Assembly: GCF_014306135.1 (NCBI RefSeq)
Contig: NZ_JACRWD010000001.1
Span: 1,488,001-1,552,000 of the forward strand
Length of the DNA: 64,000 nt
Direction of reading: 5' to 3'
From: Paraclostridium hominis
GTDB taxonomy: Bacteria > Bacillota > Clostridia > Peptostreptococcales > Peptostreptococcaceae
Shown here in pieces: positions 35,092 through 44,129 of the stretch. The notes under the pieces were generated by a model. The model had not been told where the DNA came from. It saw only the letters and a program-made list of their open reading frames with translations, and searched no databases. A program made the translations under genes and the position numbers. Numbering within the stretch: position 1 is the stretch's first letter; each line of letters opens with the position of its first letter.

Positions 35092-35760
35092 TTACGGCAT
35101 TATATAGCCTCTCCCCCTTTTAGTTTCTATGTATCCACTACATCCAATTTCACTTAATTTCTTTCTAAGTCTATTTATATTAACTGTAAGGGTATTGTCA
35201 TCTATAAATAAATCTAGGTCCCATAAATAATCCATTAAATCTCCTCTTGAAACTATCTTTCCTTCATTTTTAATAAGACAATTTAGTATTCTAAACTCAT
35301 TTTTAGTAAGCTCTACTTCTTGATTTTTAAAGCTTACACTATTTTTAGATAAATCTAGTTCTAAATCTTTGTATTTAATAATTTCTGGATTAGTTTTTTT
35401 GTAAGTTCTTTTTAAAAGTGAGTTTATGCGTGCAAGTAGAATTTGTGTGTTGTATGGTTTTGTTACAAAATCATCAGCACCTAAGTTCATACTCATTAAT
35501 TCATCCATTTCAGTATCTCTACTTGTAACTACAATTATTGGAATGTCTGATTTTTCTCTGATTTTTCTACATAAGTAATAACCATCACAAACTGGAAGGT
35601 TTATATCTAATAAAATTAGATGGGCTTCTAAACTTAAAACTTCGTCTACTACATTTTCAAAGTCTGAAATGGTAATAACTTCATAATCATAATTAGTTAA
35701 AAAGCATTTTAATTCATTTCTTATTTTTTCTTCATCTTCTATGATAATAATTTTTTCCAT
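35092..35760 (-). CDS. BceR-type response regulator (OmpR family)
   Basis: 222 residues. Receiver with E8-D9-E10, phosphoacceptor Asp52 in LILLDINLPVCDGYY, and K in FVTKPYN. Winged helix with ELTKNEFRILNCLIKNEGKIVSRGDLMDYLWDLDLFIDDNTLTVNINRLRKKL. First gene of the regulator-kinase-ATPase-permease module. Confidence 0.93.
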   Translation of the reverse strand: MEKIIIIEDEEKIRNELKCFLTNYDYEVITISDFENVVDEVLSLEAHLILLDINLPVCDGYYLCRKIREKSDIPIIVVTSRDTEMDELMSMNLGADDFVTKPYNTQILLARINSLLKRTYKKTNPEIIKYKDLELDLSKNSVSFKNQEVELTKNEFRILNCLIKNEGKIVSRGDLMDYLWDLDLFIDDNTLTVNINRLRKKLSEIGCSGYIETKRGRGYIMP

Positions 35761-35857
35761 AAATAATCTCCCCTTGAAATTCTGTTACTAATACTTATAT
35801 TATATATAAAAAAGTATTTTATCCAAAGTTTTAAATATTAGCATCTTAATTTAAAGC

Positions 35858-35889
35858 AAAAAAGGGTATAGTATTTCACTATACCCTCT
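35858..35889 (-). terminator. Terminator, GAGGGTATAGT repeat family
   Basis: Minus strand AGAGGGTATAGT, loop, ACTATACCCTTTTTT. Follows the SdpI-like gene. Confidence 0.85.
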
Positions 35890-35944
35890 AAATAATATCC
35901 AATTTATATATTCAATATAATTACTTAGTTTTAACTACTCAAAC

Positions 35945-36280
35945 TTAGTGTGATTTTTTATTTTCTTTATATAAACGAATTTCTGTGGCTATGATAATAA
36001 GCACAAATACTGTAAAAAATACAAACAATGATATACCTACTTCATTTTTGAAATTAAAAAATCTATCTAGAAAGTAGAAAATTATAGTATAAATAAATCC
36101 ACAAATTATGCCTAGTTTTCCTGCGTACTTATTTGCAATAACCCAATTAGTACCATTCTTACAAGAACTCCATGTTTTATAACCTGATGAATTAGGTCTT
36201 TCCCCTGCTCCATATCTCATAATCAATCCTACAATTGTCATCAATATACCTAGATAATATGAATGTTCAAAATAATACAC
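35945..36280 (-). CDS. SdpI-family-like membrane protein
   Basis: 111 residues, three membrane helices. Between the first and second lies SSGYKTWSSCKNGTNWVIANKYAGKLG, which follows the SdpI pattern GYRTxxSxxNxxxWxxANKxxGK. SdpI gives immunity to the SdpC killing peptide in Bacillus subtilis; many family members have no known partner. No sdpC- or sdpR-like gene adjoins it. Ribosome site GGAGTG. Could be a self-protection gene near the Bce module. Confidence 0.65.
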   Translation of the reverse strand: MYYFEHSYYLGILMTIVGLIMRYGAGERPNSSGYKTWSSCKNGTNWVIANKYAGKLGIICGFIYTIIFYFLDRFFNFKNEVGISLFVFFTVFVLIIIATEIRLYKENKKSH

Positions 36281-36344
36281 TTTATATCACTCCTATTTTC
36301 ATATTTCATATATAAATATATTATATCCATTTTTATACAGTTAC

Positions 36345-36512
36345 GTATAACACTATGCTTAAAATTAATTTTAGATATACATTCTCCATACTTTCCATGT
36401 TGAGTTACTATTACAGTTTTGCTACTACTATATCTGCTTTTTCTTTTTCCTTCATTACTTTGACTCATTTTTTAGCATCTTCTACCAAGTCATTCATATA
36501 TAATTTATTTCA
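36345..36512 (-). pseudogene. Fragment of metallophosphatase gene (decayed duplicate)
   Basis: Minus-strand translation gives YMNDLVEDAKK, stop (TGA for Trp), VKVMKEKEKADIVVA, then KTVIVTQHGKYGECISKINF. The two parts match residues about 211-240 (YMNDLVEDAKKWTKIMEEKENPDIIVA) and about 290-308 (VIVTQPGKHGECISKITF) of the intact gene next door; the 50 residues between are deleted. A remnant of a tandem copy. Confidence 0.8.
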
Positions 36513-36547
36513 TATACATGTCTATCTCACAAATTGCTTATTTATTT

Positions 36548-37936
36548 CTATATATAAGTTAAATGAGTTTCAAAATCTTCTTGTCCTTTTTTAACACTAA
36601 ACTTATCATTCTTATTTGGCTCAATTTCTATAATACCATCTTTATAATTTGATTTATCAAACTTCATACTAATCCCTATTTTATCTTTATCTCCAATTAA
36701 ATAAGATACAACTTTTTCATCTTTCATAAATACAATTTGAAGTTCATATCCTTTTTCCTGCTGGGCTAAACTTTTCCACTTATATCCTACTTTTTCATAT
36801 ATTTCTTCTATTGTCGTGTTTTTATCAAATACATATGCTTTATCCCATTCAAATGGAGTTATTTCTTTTAAATTTATCTCTTTTGTTCCCCTTTTTATAT
36901 CTGCAATTTTATCCATTAATTCATTTGCATAATCATAACTTTTATCTTTTTCAAACTCTGTTAGCTTAACATACTTGTCTTTTACTCTCCACTTTTCTTT
37001 ATCTTTTTCTAATTCAAAAGTTATTTTAGATATACATTCTCCATGTTTTCCAGGCTGTGTTACTATTACATTTTCACCACTTTTATTTTTATAGTCATGT
37101 TGTTCAAAAGCTGTATGAGTATGACCTGCAACTATTGCATCTATTCCATCTAATTCTTGTGCTAATTCTTGTATTCTATTACCTGGGTGTTTAGGCTTTT
37201 TTGGTTTTTCTCCACTATGTGCTACCGCAACTATTATATCTGGATTTTCTTTTTCTTCCATTATCTTTGTCCATTTCTTAGCATCTTCAACTAAGTCATT
37301 CATATATAACTTTCCAGCATAACTTTCTATGTCTTTTAAATCTCGTTTTTCGTCTCCCGGTTCTCCCTCATTAACTTCTTTTATAGTAAGCCCTAATATG
37401 CCTAACTTAACTTGTCCATATTCAGTGTCTATTTGTTTTATAGTATATGGTTTTGTGTAGCTTTCACCGTTTTGTTTATAAGTATTTGCTGATAATACGT
37501 CTATATTATTTTTTTCAAAGTCAGATATCATATTATCTAAATGAAATTTATTGTTTGATACAAATTCATGATTTCCAAGTACTACTGCATCATAGCCTAC
37601 TTCATTCATATCTTTTGCTAGTGGAAACTCTACATACTTATTTTCAAACGTAACGATTTCAGTTTGCTTCTTACTACGCCTATCAGAAAAATATTTATCC
37701 ATAGCTCCACCGCTGTCACTATCAAAAAAATCTCCTGCATCTACTAATGATATGTTTGGATCATTTTCTCTTTCTTTTCTTATGTGCTCTGCCATGTTAT
37801 ATGGAACGGACCCATGCAAGTCTGTTGTTGCAAGTATATTTATTTTTGTACTTTTTGTTTTTGTTTCTGTACATCCTGTTAATATACCTATTGATAGCGA
37901 TACTGCTATTATAGGTAAAATTTTTTTAATTCTCAT
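36548..37936 (-). CDS. Metallophosphatase lipoprotein, 5'-nucleotidase/UshA-like
   Basis: 462 residues. Lipoprotein signal with lipobox LTGC22. Calcineurin-type metal motifs: D39-L-H41-G, DAGDFFDSDSGG, LGNHEF, VAHSGEKP, VAGHTHTAF. It resembles UshA/CpdB/YfkN enzymes that take phosphate from nucleotides outside the cell, but the last 130 residues (VGYKWKSLAQQEKGYELQIVF onward) are not the usual 5_nucleotid_C domain, so the substrate-binding half is different. Decayed copy lies just downstream. Confidence 0.85.
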   Translation of the reverse strand: MRIKKILPIIAVSLSIGILTGCTETKTKSTKINILATTDLHGSVPYNMAEHIRKERENDPNISLVDAGDFFDSDSGGAMDKYFSDRRSKKQTEIVTFENKYVEFPLAKDMNEVGYDAVVLGNHEFVSNNKFHLDNMISDFEKNNIDVLSANTYKQNGESYTKPYTIKQIDTEYGQVKLGILGLTIKEVNEGEPGDEKRDLKDIESYAGKLYMNDLVEDAKKWTKIMEEKENPDIIVAVAHSGEKPKKPKHPGNRIQELAQELDGIDAIVAGHTHTAFEQHDYKNKSGENVIVTQPGKHGECISKITFELEKDKEKWRVKDKYVKLTEFEKDKSYDYANELMDKIADIKRGTKEINLKEITPFEWDKAYVFDKNTTIEEIYEKVGYKWKSLAQQEKGYELQIVFMKDEKVVSYLIGDKDKIGISMKFDKSNYKDGIIEIEPNKNDKFSVKKGQEDFETHLTYI

Positions 37937-38045
37937 CCCTAATATTCCCCTTTATATTACCTTTTGATAATTAAAATGTAGCAGGTTATTTTTCTTTCTA
38001 CAATATATTTTTAAATAAATTTTAATATATCCCTAAATATTACCG

Positions 38046-38083
38046 AAAAAGAGGGTATAGTAAAATACTATACCCTCTAAAAA
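38046..38083 (-). terminator. Terminator, GAGGGTATAGT repeat family
   Basis: TTTTTAGAGGGTATAGTA, short loop, TACTATACCCTCTTTTT; follows the transglutaminase-like gene. Confidence 0.85.
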
Positions 38084-38125
38084 GTAGTTTGATTTATCTA
38101 TATTAAAACAAATATTTTTTAAACA

Positions 38126-39181
38126 TTAATTATAAAGTATCTTCATTTCTGTAATGCTTCCTTTTATACCTTGTTTGTTCACAGAACATACTTTAATCTT
38201 GTTAATACCTTCATTAAGACTCCAGTCATATGTATTTTTTATTATTTTTACTGAATCATTTTCATTTATCTGTAATTCATAATAATCAATATTAGGAGTA
38301 TTGCTAATAAATCTTAATGTAAAATTAGGTTTAGCACAAAATAAATCGTAATTTGCTTTAAAATCTTCTTCTGAAACTATATTATTTTCTTTTATAATTT
38401 TGCTAACATCAATAGAATCCTTATACTCAAATAAAATAGCTGTTCTATTAGGATTAAAATAAATTTCATCTAATTTTTTAGTGAATATCGCATTTGATAA
38501 TTCCATAGCTTGAAAAGTTAGTAATTGACGTTCTCCATCTAGATGTAAAAATAATTGAGATTCAATACCATTTAAAATACGTTTTACTTTAATATATCCA
38601 AAGTATTTTTTAATAAATTCTATATATCTCTTTTCATCAATTTTAGGATTATCACCTAAAAATATAAATGATATATCATCTAATGATTTAAAAACTTCAT
38701 AATAACTAAGAGGCAAATTATCCTTAATTGCATAACAATTGAATTGAACATCAAGGAAAATCCATTTATTTAAATTGTTTGACCATACTTCAGTTACTAC
38801 ATGACCTTGACCTACTCCTCCGTAGTCAGCATCCTTGCTTTGGATATTTAGTGTTCTAGCAATATATCCCATAGATAGCAATATATCTTTAGCAACTTTT
38901 GCATACTCTACACATCTGAATCTTTCACCATTAGATGCTCTCTTTAATATTTCTAATGAAGATGTATTTCCAGCATCATTTACACCATCATGAACTAAGC
39001 GCTCACTTACCCATTTCATTACTTCAATAAATATTTCTAATTCATTTAAATTGGATAAATCAATTGATTCATAAACGTATTTCTTCAAATCATTAAGTTC
39101 ATCAAATTTAAGTATATCTAATGTATTGATTTGACTATCTATTAACTGATTATTAGACTCTAATATTTGGATTTTTTTCAA
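38126..39181 (-). CDS. Transglutaminase-like domain protein
   Basis: 351 residues. Residues about 65-150 hold the transglutaminase core with Cys90 (RFRCVEYAKV), His127 (GQGHVVTEVW) and Asp144 (WIFLDVQFN). The rest, about 200 residues, has a GNAT-free beta-rich end (YYELQINENDSVKIIKNTYDWSLNEGINKIKVCSVNKQGIKG) that looks like an Ig-type fold. No signal peptide. It may be a peptidase or amidase rather than a cross-linker, as most bacterial members are. Monocistronic. Confidence 0.8.
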   Translation of the reverse strand: MKKIQILESNNQLIDSQINTLDILKFDELNDLKKYVYESIDLSNLNELEIFIEVMKWVSERLVHDGVNDAGNTSSLEILKRASNGERFRCVEYAKVAKDILLSMGYIARTLNIQSKDADYGGVGQGHVVTEVWSNNLNKWIFLDVQFNCYAIKDNLPLSYYEVFKSLDDISFIFLGDNPKIDEKRYIEFIKKYFGYIKVKRILNGIESQLFLHLDGERQLLTFQAMELSNAIFTKKLDEIYFNPNRTAILFEYKDSIDVSKIIKENNIVSEEDFKANYDLFCAKPNFTLRFISNTPNIDYYELQINENDSVKIIKNTYDWSLNEGINKIKVCSVNKQGIKGSITEMKILYN

Positions 39182-39258
39182 ATAATAATCCCCCTTTAAA
39201 ATTTATTATTTTTTTTATTTAATCTTTCATCTTAATTTTTTCTCAATTAGAAATGTCT

Positions 39259-39687
39259 TTAGCCCCTAGTATATAATTTATATAAATTATAAATTAATCC
39301 CTTTCTATTTAAATCTAATTTACTAAATCCAAACTCTATTACTTTATTTATAGCTTCTGTTGCAAATCCCTGTCTCCAAAAACTTAAGTTAATATCATAT
39401 CCTATCTCTGCTCTTTTATTTTTAATATGCATTGCATCATATCCAATAGTGCCTATTAATTTTTTGCTTTCTTTATGTATTATTCCCCATCTTATACCTC
39501 TACGTTCATCATAGTTAATCTTAATTTTGTTAATTATATCATATGCTTCATCAATATTAGTTAATGAATCTTTTCCTAAATATCTAGTAACCCTATCATT
39601 AGATAAATATTCAAATATATCATTTGCATCATCATCGGTAATTTCTCTTAAATATAATCTACTAGTTTCTAATATTGGAAGTTTCAT
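39259..39687 (-). pseudogene. RimJ/RimL-type acetyltransferase, C-terminally truncated
   Basis: 142 residues against about 180 for the family. The start (ILETSRLYLREITDDDANDIFEYLSN) and core (AEIGYDINLSFWRQGFATEAINKVIEFGF) are normal, but after LDLNR the sequence changes to KGLIYNLYKLYTRG and stops, so the last strand and helix that close the acetyl-CoA site (usually NxxSxxLLEKxGF) are missing. Probably inactive. Lies in a region rich in broken genes. Confidence 0.65.
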
Positions 39688-39781
39688 TTATATTCCTCCA
39701 TTTTATTATTATAGTTATATTATATGTAAAAAAAGACCTGTTTTAGTATAGATATATTTTCATATTAAGCTTTAATTATAA

Positions 39782-40852
39782 TTAATTCAGACTTATGTCT
39801 TCTAACTTTTCAACTATATTTTTATATCTTTCATTTTCCTTTATAAATTCATATCTATCATCATTTATTAGTAGTTTTTTTAGACTTAATACAAGATATC
39901 CTTTAGATTGAACTCCTTTGAATAACTCTATTCCATCAAATAGTAAATGATTATTAAAGTTATAATCTTTATTTAAATTTTCTACAATATTTTCAATATA
40001 ATCTAAAGTTTTTTCTATGTTTTTTTCTTTTGCATATAAATCAGCAAACATTAAATTTCTACTAGTTCCATACACATCTTCTAAGTCAAAGATTTCTATA
40101 AGTTTATCTTTAAGATCTAAAATATCCTTAACTTTTGATATATTATCTTCCTTGTAAGCTAAACTAACATACCAATCTAAAGAAGTTATTAGATTACTTA
40201 TTTTTTTATATGTCAAATCTCTTAAATTCTTTTTTGCTTTATCATATTTACCTTGATTAATATATAATCCAATCAACATATCTTCTCTATCCATATTCAC
40301 CTTAGGTAAACTCAACAAAACTTCTTCTGCCTTATCTTCTTGGTTATTCATAGTATATAAAGAACTTAATATATACTTTGAAGTTTCACTTATTTCCTGT
40401 GTATCACTTTTAGAAGATATTTCTAGTAATTGTATAGCCTTATTAATCATAATATTTGCTTCATCTTCGTTAGTGGCACTAGCTAAAGACATCATATATA
40501 AAGAACCTATTCTAAACTTTAAAAACATATTATTTGGATACAGTCTTATATAATCTTCACAAGCCTTTATTCCGTTTTCAACACTATCTGTTTCAAATAT
40601 AGTTGAACATTTTTTCATAAGTTTCATAACTTCTTCATTAGAAATTTCTATTTCATAGCTTAAAAGCTTATCTATTGTAGTATTAAAGAATCTAGCTATT
40701 GAAGGTAGCATAGTTATATCTGGATAGGAATTTTCATTTTCCCATTTTGATACAGCTGCTACAGATACTCCTACTGTATTGGCAAAAACCTCTTGTGTTA
40801 CACCTTTTTCTTTTCTTAATTTATATATAACTCCCCCAATATGCAATTTCAT
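39782..40852 (-). CDS. XRE family regulator with TPR-like repeats
   Basis: 356 residues. N-terminal helix-turn-helix IGGVIYKLRKEKGVTQEVFANTVGVSVAAVSKWENENSYPDITMLPSIARFF (residues 5-60), followed by helical repeats to the end (DEVLLSLPKVNMDREDMLIGLYINQGKYDKAKKN). This is the layout of peptide-sensing or Rgg/PlcR-like regulators, though the repeats are loose. Target unknown. Monocistronic. Confidence 0.85.
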   Translation of the reverse strand: MKLHIGGVIYKLRKEKGVTQEVFANTVGVSVAAVSKWENENSYPDITMLPSIARFFNTTIDKLLSYEIEISNEEVMKLMKKCSTIFETDSVENGIKACEDYIRLYPNNMFLKFRIGSLYMMSLASATNEDEANIMINKAIQLLEISSKSDTQEISETSKYILSSLYTMNNQEDKAEEVLLSLPKVNMDREDMLIGLYINQGKYDKAKKNLRDLTYKKISNLITSLDWYVSLAYKEDNISKVKDILDLKDKLIEIFDLEDVYGTSRNLMFADLYAKEKNIEKTLDYIENIVENLNKDYNFNNHLLFDGIELFKGVQSKGYLVLSLKKLLINDDRYEFIKENERYKNIVEKLEDISLN

Positions 40853-40982
40853 ACTATCTCCTTTTAAATTTATAGATTTTTATCTTATATTTTAAATTAT
40901 ACATATTTGTAAATGGCTAAACAATGGAACTCTAGTTAAGTAATAGTTTAGTTTTTTTAACCATTAGTTGAATTTTAAATTA

Positions 40983-41032
40983 AAAAAACTGTACTCTAGT
41001 GATTCAATACATATAAGTACTAGAGCACAGTT
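40983..41032 (-). terminator. Terminator of broken acetyltransferase gene
   Basis: Minus strand AACTGTGCTCTAGT, loop of about 17, ACTAGAGTACAGTTTTTTT. Confidence 0.8.
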
Positions 41033-41101
41033 ATTTATTAAATTTATGAAATATATAATTACAAAAACTTAATACACTTAATTAATATTTTTAAAATTCA
41101 A

Positions 41102-41572
41102 TTACCTATATTCATACTTCATAACAAAAAATTCACCAAACCCAGCATAGGTTTCCTGCTTTTTAATCTTAACTATTTTAAAACCTTGAGATTCATAACA
41201 TTTAATAGCCCTTTTGTTCCAGCTTCTAACCTCTAAAATAATTGGTTTACTTTCATATCTTTTACTACATTCATCTAAAGCCATCTTAATTATTTGCTTT
41301 CCTATTCCAGCACCACAGTATTCAGGTTTAACACCTATTCCCAAAAACACAGAATCACCTTCATCTACTAAGTTTACAAATCCAATTAAATTATTTTCTT
41401 CATTTAAATATCCAATAAAATTTTCTCTTTTTTCTTTCTTACACAAAGAAATTTGCTTATTTATAATTTCATCCCATGAAGGCAAATTATATATCTCATA
41501 CTCTTCTTCATAACTTCAAGTAGTTATTTCCTTAGCCAATTCTTCAGTAAGCTTAACTGGTTTTAAATTCAT
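41102..41572 (-). pseudogene. GNAT acetyltransferase with in-frame TGA at codon 19
   Basis: From the ATG at 41572 (after AGGAGG) the frame reads MNLKPVKLTEELAKEITT, stop, SYEEEYEIYNLPSWDEII and on to a complete 156-residue GNAT. The family has Trp at this place (TTWxYEExYxIYNLPSW), so TGG became TGA. The rest is intact: GIGVKPEYCGAGIGKQIIKMAL and EVRSWNKRAIKCYESQGF. Re-initiation at the internal ATG (41485) would lose the first strand. Recent nonsense mutation most likely. Confidence 0.8.
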
Positions 41573-41598
41573 TATATCCTCCTAAAATAATTAACATT

Positions 41599-41975
41599 TT
41601 ATCCTTAAGATTTCCATTCAGATTTTAAAATTGAGTAAAGATTTAAATCATAGAAATTACCATTTAACTTGCCTACTTGTTTTAAAGTCCCTTTATACTT
41701 CATATTATTTTTTATCGTTACTTTACCTGAGGCAATATTTTCAGTATTATGAATAGCTACAATTCTATTTAAGTTCAATAGCCCAATGATAAGTTTTATC
41801 TGTATTTATTGTTTTACTTCTTAGGTGTTTTACCATATAAAGTGATTTTCACCTTTGTTTATAATTACAAGTTCTATAATTTATCACTTTATATACAATT
41901 TACTTTATAATTTTAATTTCCTCTAATTTTAGCTTTAAATAATTTGCATAAACTAAAATTTAGTAAAAATTATAT
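41599..41975 (-). pseudogene. Decayed second copy of the acetyltransferase locus at 48574-49260
   Basis: About 375 bp that aligns with the intact gene plus its upstream region, with two internal losses of about 165 bp each (positions matching 48742-48906 and 48932-49094). The junctions lie at short shared words (TTTAAGTTC and TTATCTGTAT). The remaining parts match at about 90%, including the ribosome site region and 80 bp of upstream DNA. No usable ORF. Confidence 0.85.
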
Positions 41976-42126
41976 TTTGTAGATAGTAAAAATAGATATC
42001 GTATTTTAAAATGAATTAAAATATAGAATTTTTTTGTCCAATATTAATTAGAGTCACTATTTAAAACTTTTTTATTTAATGTTAGTATAAACTTAACTAA
42101 GGATTATCAAATTGGAGGGAATAATA

Positions 42127-43593
42127 ATGGAGCTAATTAAAAACTTAAAATCTGAAAAAGTATTTTATTTCTTTAAACAAATTTCAATGATACCACGTAA
42201 TTCTGGAAATGAAAAAAATATAAGTAATTATCTTTTAAAATTTGCTAAAGATAGGAATTTAGACGTAATACAAGATAGTTCTTTTAATATAATAATAAAA
42301 AAAGAGGCAACAAAGGGATATGAAGATTTGCAACCTGTCATAATTCAAGGTCATATGGATATGGTATGTGTAAAATCAAATGATAGTAATCATGATTTTA
42401 CAAGTGATCCTTTGGAATTAAAATTAGTAGATAATAAGTATTTGTATGCAAATAATACAACACTAGGTGGAGATAATGGAATCGCTATTGCATACGGATT
42501 AGCAATATTAGATTCAGATGATATAAAACATCCTAAATTAGAATTTATTTTTACTACTGAAGAAGAAACAACTATGAACGGAGCGCAAAATTTAGATACA
42601 AATTTATTAGAAGGTAAAATTCTTTTAAATATCGACTCAGAAGAAGAAGGAGTATTTACATTAGGATGTGCTGGTGGAATTTTAATGGACTCAGAGTTAT
42701 TATTAGAGTTTGAAGAAATTAAAAATCCTACATATAAAATAGAAATTGGAGGATTGTTGGGAGGACACTCAGGAATACAAGCTGATAGAAAAAGAGCAAA
42801 TGCAAATAAATTAATGGCAAGATTACTATTTGCATTAAAAAAAGAAGTGGATATTAATATAATTTCAATTGACGGGGGTGATAAATACAATTCTATCCCA
42901 AACGTTTGTTGTTCTATAATCAGTGTAAGTGAATGTGATAAGAATATTGTTAAAGAAAAATGTCTAAAAATTAAAGAAATATTTATGAATGAATATAAAT
43001 CTGAAAATTTATTTATAAATATAGATGAAATAGCTTTTGAAAATGAAAAAAATCAATTTACTAAAGAAATAACAAATAAGGTAATAGATTTTTTAGTATT
43101 ACTTCCAGATGGAATACAAACAATGAGTGAAGATATTGATGGATTAGTTGAAAGTAGTATAAATTTAGGAATAATAAAAACAGAAGGTAATAAAATAAAG
43201 TTTAAAATGGATTTAAGAAGTTCATTAAGAAGTAAATTGTATGAAATTATAAATAAAATTGAAATTATAAGTGAAATTATGGGATTTGAAACTAACAAAT
43301 ATGGAGAATATCCAGAGTGGCCATATAATTCAAATTCAAAAATAAAAGATTTAAGCGTAGAAATATATAAAAAATTATTTAATATAAATCCTATAGTAAA
43401 TGCATTGCATGCTGGGTTGGAGTGTGGAGTATTTAAAGAAAAATTACCAAGTGATGTTGAGATAATAAGTTTTGGTCCTAATATATTTGATGTTCATACA
43501 ATTAATGAACATATTGATATAGAGTCAGTAGAAAGATTTTATATGTTTTTAATAGAGTTATTAGAAAATATTTTTAAAATCCAAAATAATTAG
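42127..43593 (+). CDS. pepD: Aminoacyl-histidine dipeptidase (M20C), Xaa-His dipeptidase
   Basis: 488 residues from the ATG at 42127, seven bases after GGAGGG. M20C motifs: GHMDMVCVK (metal His, then Asp), TLGGDNGIAIAYGL, TTEEETTMNGA, IGGLLGGHSGIQADRKRAN and the C-terminal HAGLECG. It cleaves dipeptides, notably Xaa-His such as carnosine, with two zinc ions in the cytoplasm. Single gene. Confidence 0.92.
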   Translation: MELIKNLKSEKVFYFFKQISMIPRNSGNEKNISNYLLKFAKDRNLDVIQDSSFNIIIKKEATKGYEDLQPVIIQGHMDMVCVKSNDSNHDFTSDPLELKLVDNKYLYANNTTLGGDNGIAIAYGLAILDSDDIKHPKLEFIFTTEEETTMNGAQNLDTNLLEGKILLNIDSEEEGVFTLGCAGGILMDSELLLEFEEIKNPTYKIEIGGLLGGHSGIQADRKRANANKLMARLLFALKKEVDINIISIDGGDKYNSIPNVCCSIISVSECDKNIVKEKCLKIKEIFMNEYKSENLFINIDEIAFENEKNQFTKEITNKVIDFLVLLPDGIQTMSEDIDGLVESSINLGIIKTEGNKIKFKMDLRSSLRSKLYEIINKIEIISEIMGFETNKYGEYPEWPYNSNSKIKDLSVEIYKKLFNINPIVNALHAGLECGVFKEKLPSDVEIISFGPNIFDVHTINEHIDIESVERFYMFLIELLENIFKIQNN

Positions 43594-43672
43594 TATTATG
43601 AAAATGTTTATTTCTCAGGCAATAACAGTCTCTGTTTAAATATCTTGTTGATATTAACTCTTTAAAACAGAT

Positions 43673-43705
43673 AAAAAAGTCGTGCTTCCAATACGACTTT
43701 TTTAT
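43673..43705 (+). terminator. Terminator of pepD
   Basis: AAAAAGTCGT, loop GCTTCCAAT, ACGACTTTTTT. Confidence 0.85.
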
Positions 43706-43734
43706 TCCAAAAATAATCAAAAGAGTTTCATAAC

Positions 43735-43777
43735 TTAAGGTTTCTGAAAGGCTTTTTTAATGGTTAGTATGTATAAT
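43735..43777 (+). promoter_or_regulatory. Promoter of peptide copy 3 with direct repeats
   Basis: TTAAGGTTTCTGAA (43735-43748) and TTAATGGTTAGTA (43757-43769), 22 bp apart, then TATAAT at 43772. The intervening AAGGCTTTTTTAA and downstream CTTATCAAATAAATAAAACATT are shared with copies 1 and 2. Confidence 0.5.
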
Positions 43778-43816
43778 AGACTTATCAAATAAATAAAACA
43801 TTTGGAGGAATTATAC

Positions 43817-43915
43817 ATGACAATAATATTAGGAAGTTTAATGATAGTTCCATTTATATTAGCAGTAGGAGCTGGATTAGTAGGTATTTAATTAGAAGTT
43901 GCAAATCAACAATAA
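43817..43915 (+). pseudogene. Small hydrophobic peptide, copy 3, stopped at codon 25
   Basis: Begins MTIILGSLMIVPFILAVGAG and LVGI, then TAA where the paralogues have Gln25; the frame then continues LEVANQQ to a stop at the same total length of 99 bp. The first 23 codons and the promoter are kept, so a 24-residue product is still possible. GGAGG precedes the ATG. On the other strand and 26 kb away from copies 1 and 2. Confidence 0.7.
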
Positions 43916-43933
43916 TTAAATTTATATAGATAC

Positions 43934-43962
43934 AAAGTACTCATTAAAGTGGGTACTTTTTG
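43934..43962 (+). terminator. Terminator of peptide copy 3
   Basis: AAAGTACTCA, loop TTAAAG, TGGGTACTTTTT. Different stem sequence from copies 1 and 2 but same position and size. Confidence 0.8.
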
Positions 43963-43991
43963 TTTTTGACTTCATGGAAGGGAAAAGCATA

Positions 43992-44129
43992 ATGAATTAT
44001 CTACTCGAGGATTATGAGTTGCTATCTAATCAAGTTAAAATAGATTCTAATGATCCTATTTTTTAAATGAGTTCAAGACTAGATAATTATAATTTAATAG
44101 AAATACCTTCAAGTTATAGAAGCAAATAG
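43992..44129 (+). other. Two short in-frame ORFs, possible gene remnant
   Basis: GGAAGGGAAA precedes MNYLLEDYELLSNQVKIDSN-DPIF, stop, and the same frame continues MSSRLDNYNLIEIPSSYRSK, stop. Together 45 residues around one TAA. Not recognised; either two small peptides or a decayed gene. Confidence 0.3.

Noticed and set aside
36250..36468. 72-codon ORF beginning MSQSNEGKRK
   Set aside because: Its start is an out-of-frame artefact; the only protein-like part (TVIVTQHGKYGECISKINF) belongs to a decayed metallophosphatase copy.
41516..41518. TGA read as Trp (code change)
   Set aside because: Intact genes use TGG for Trp and TGA as stop; the TGA codons found in place of Trp fall only in damaged genes.
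42390..42890. 166-codon ORF opposite pepD
   Set aside because: Antisense shadow; Ser/Asn/Pro-rich composition typical of reversed codons.
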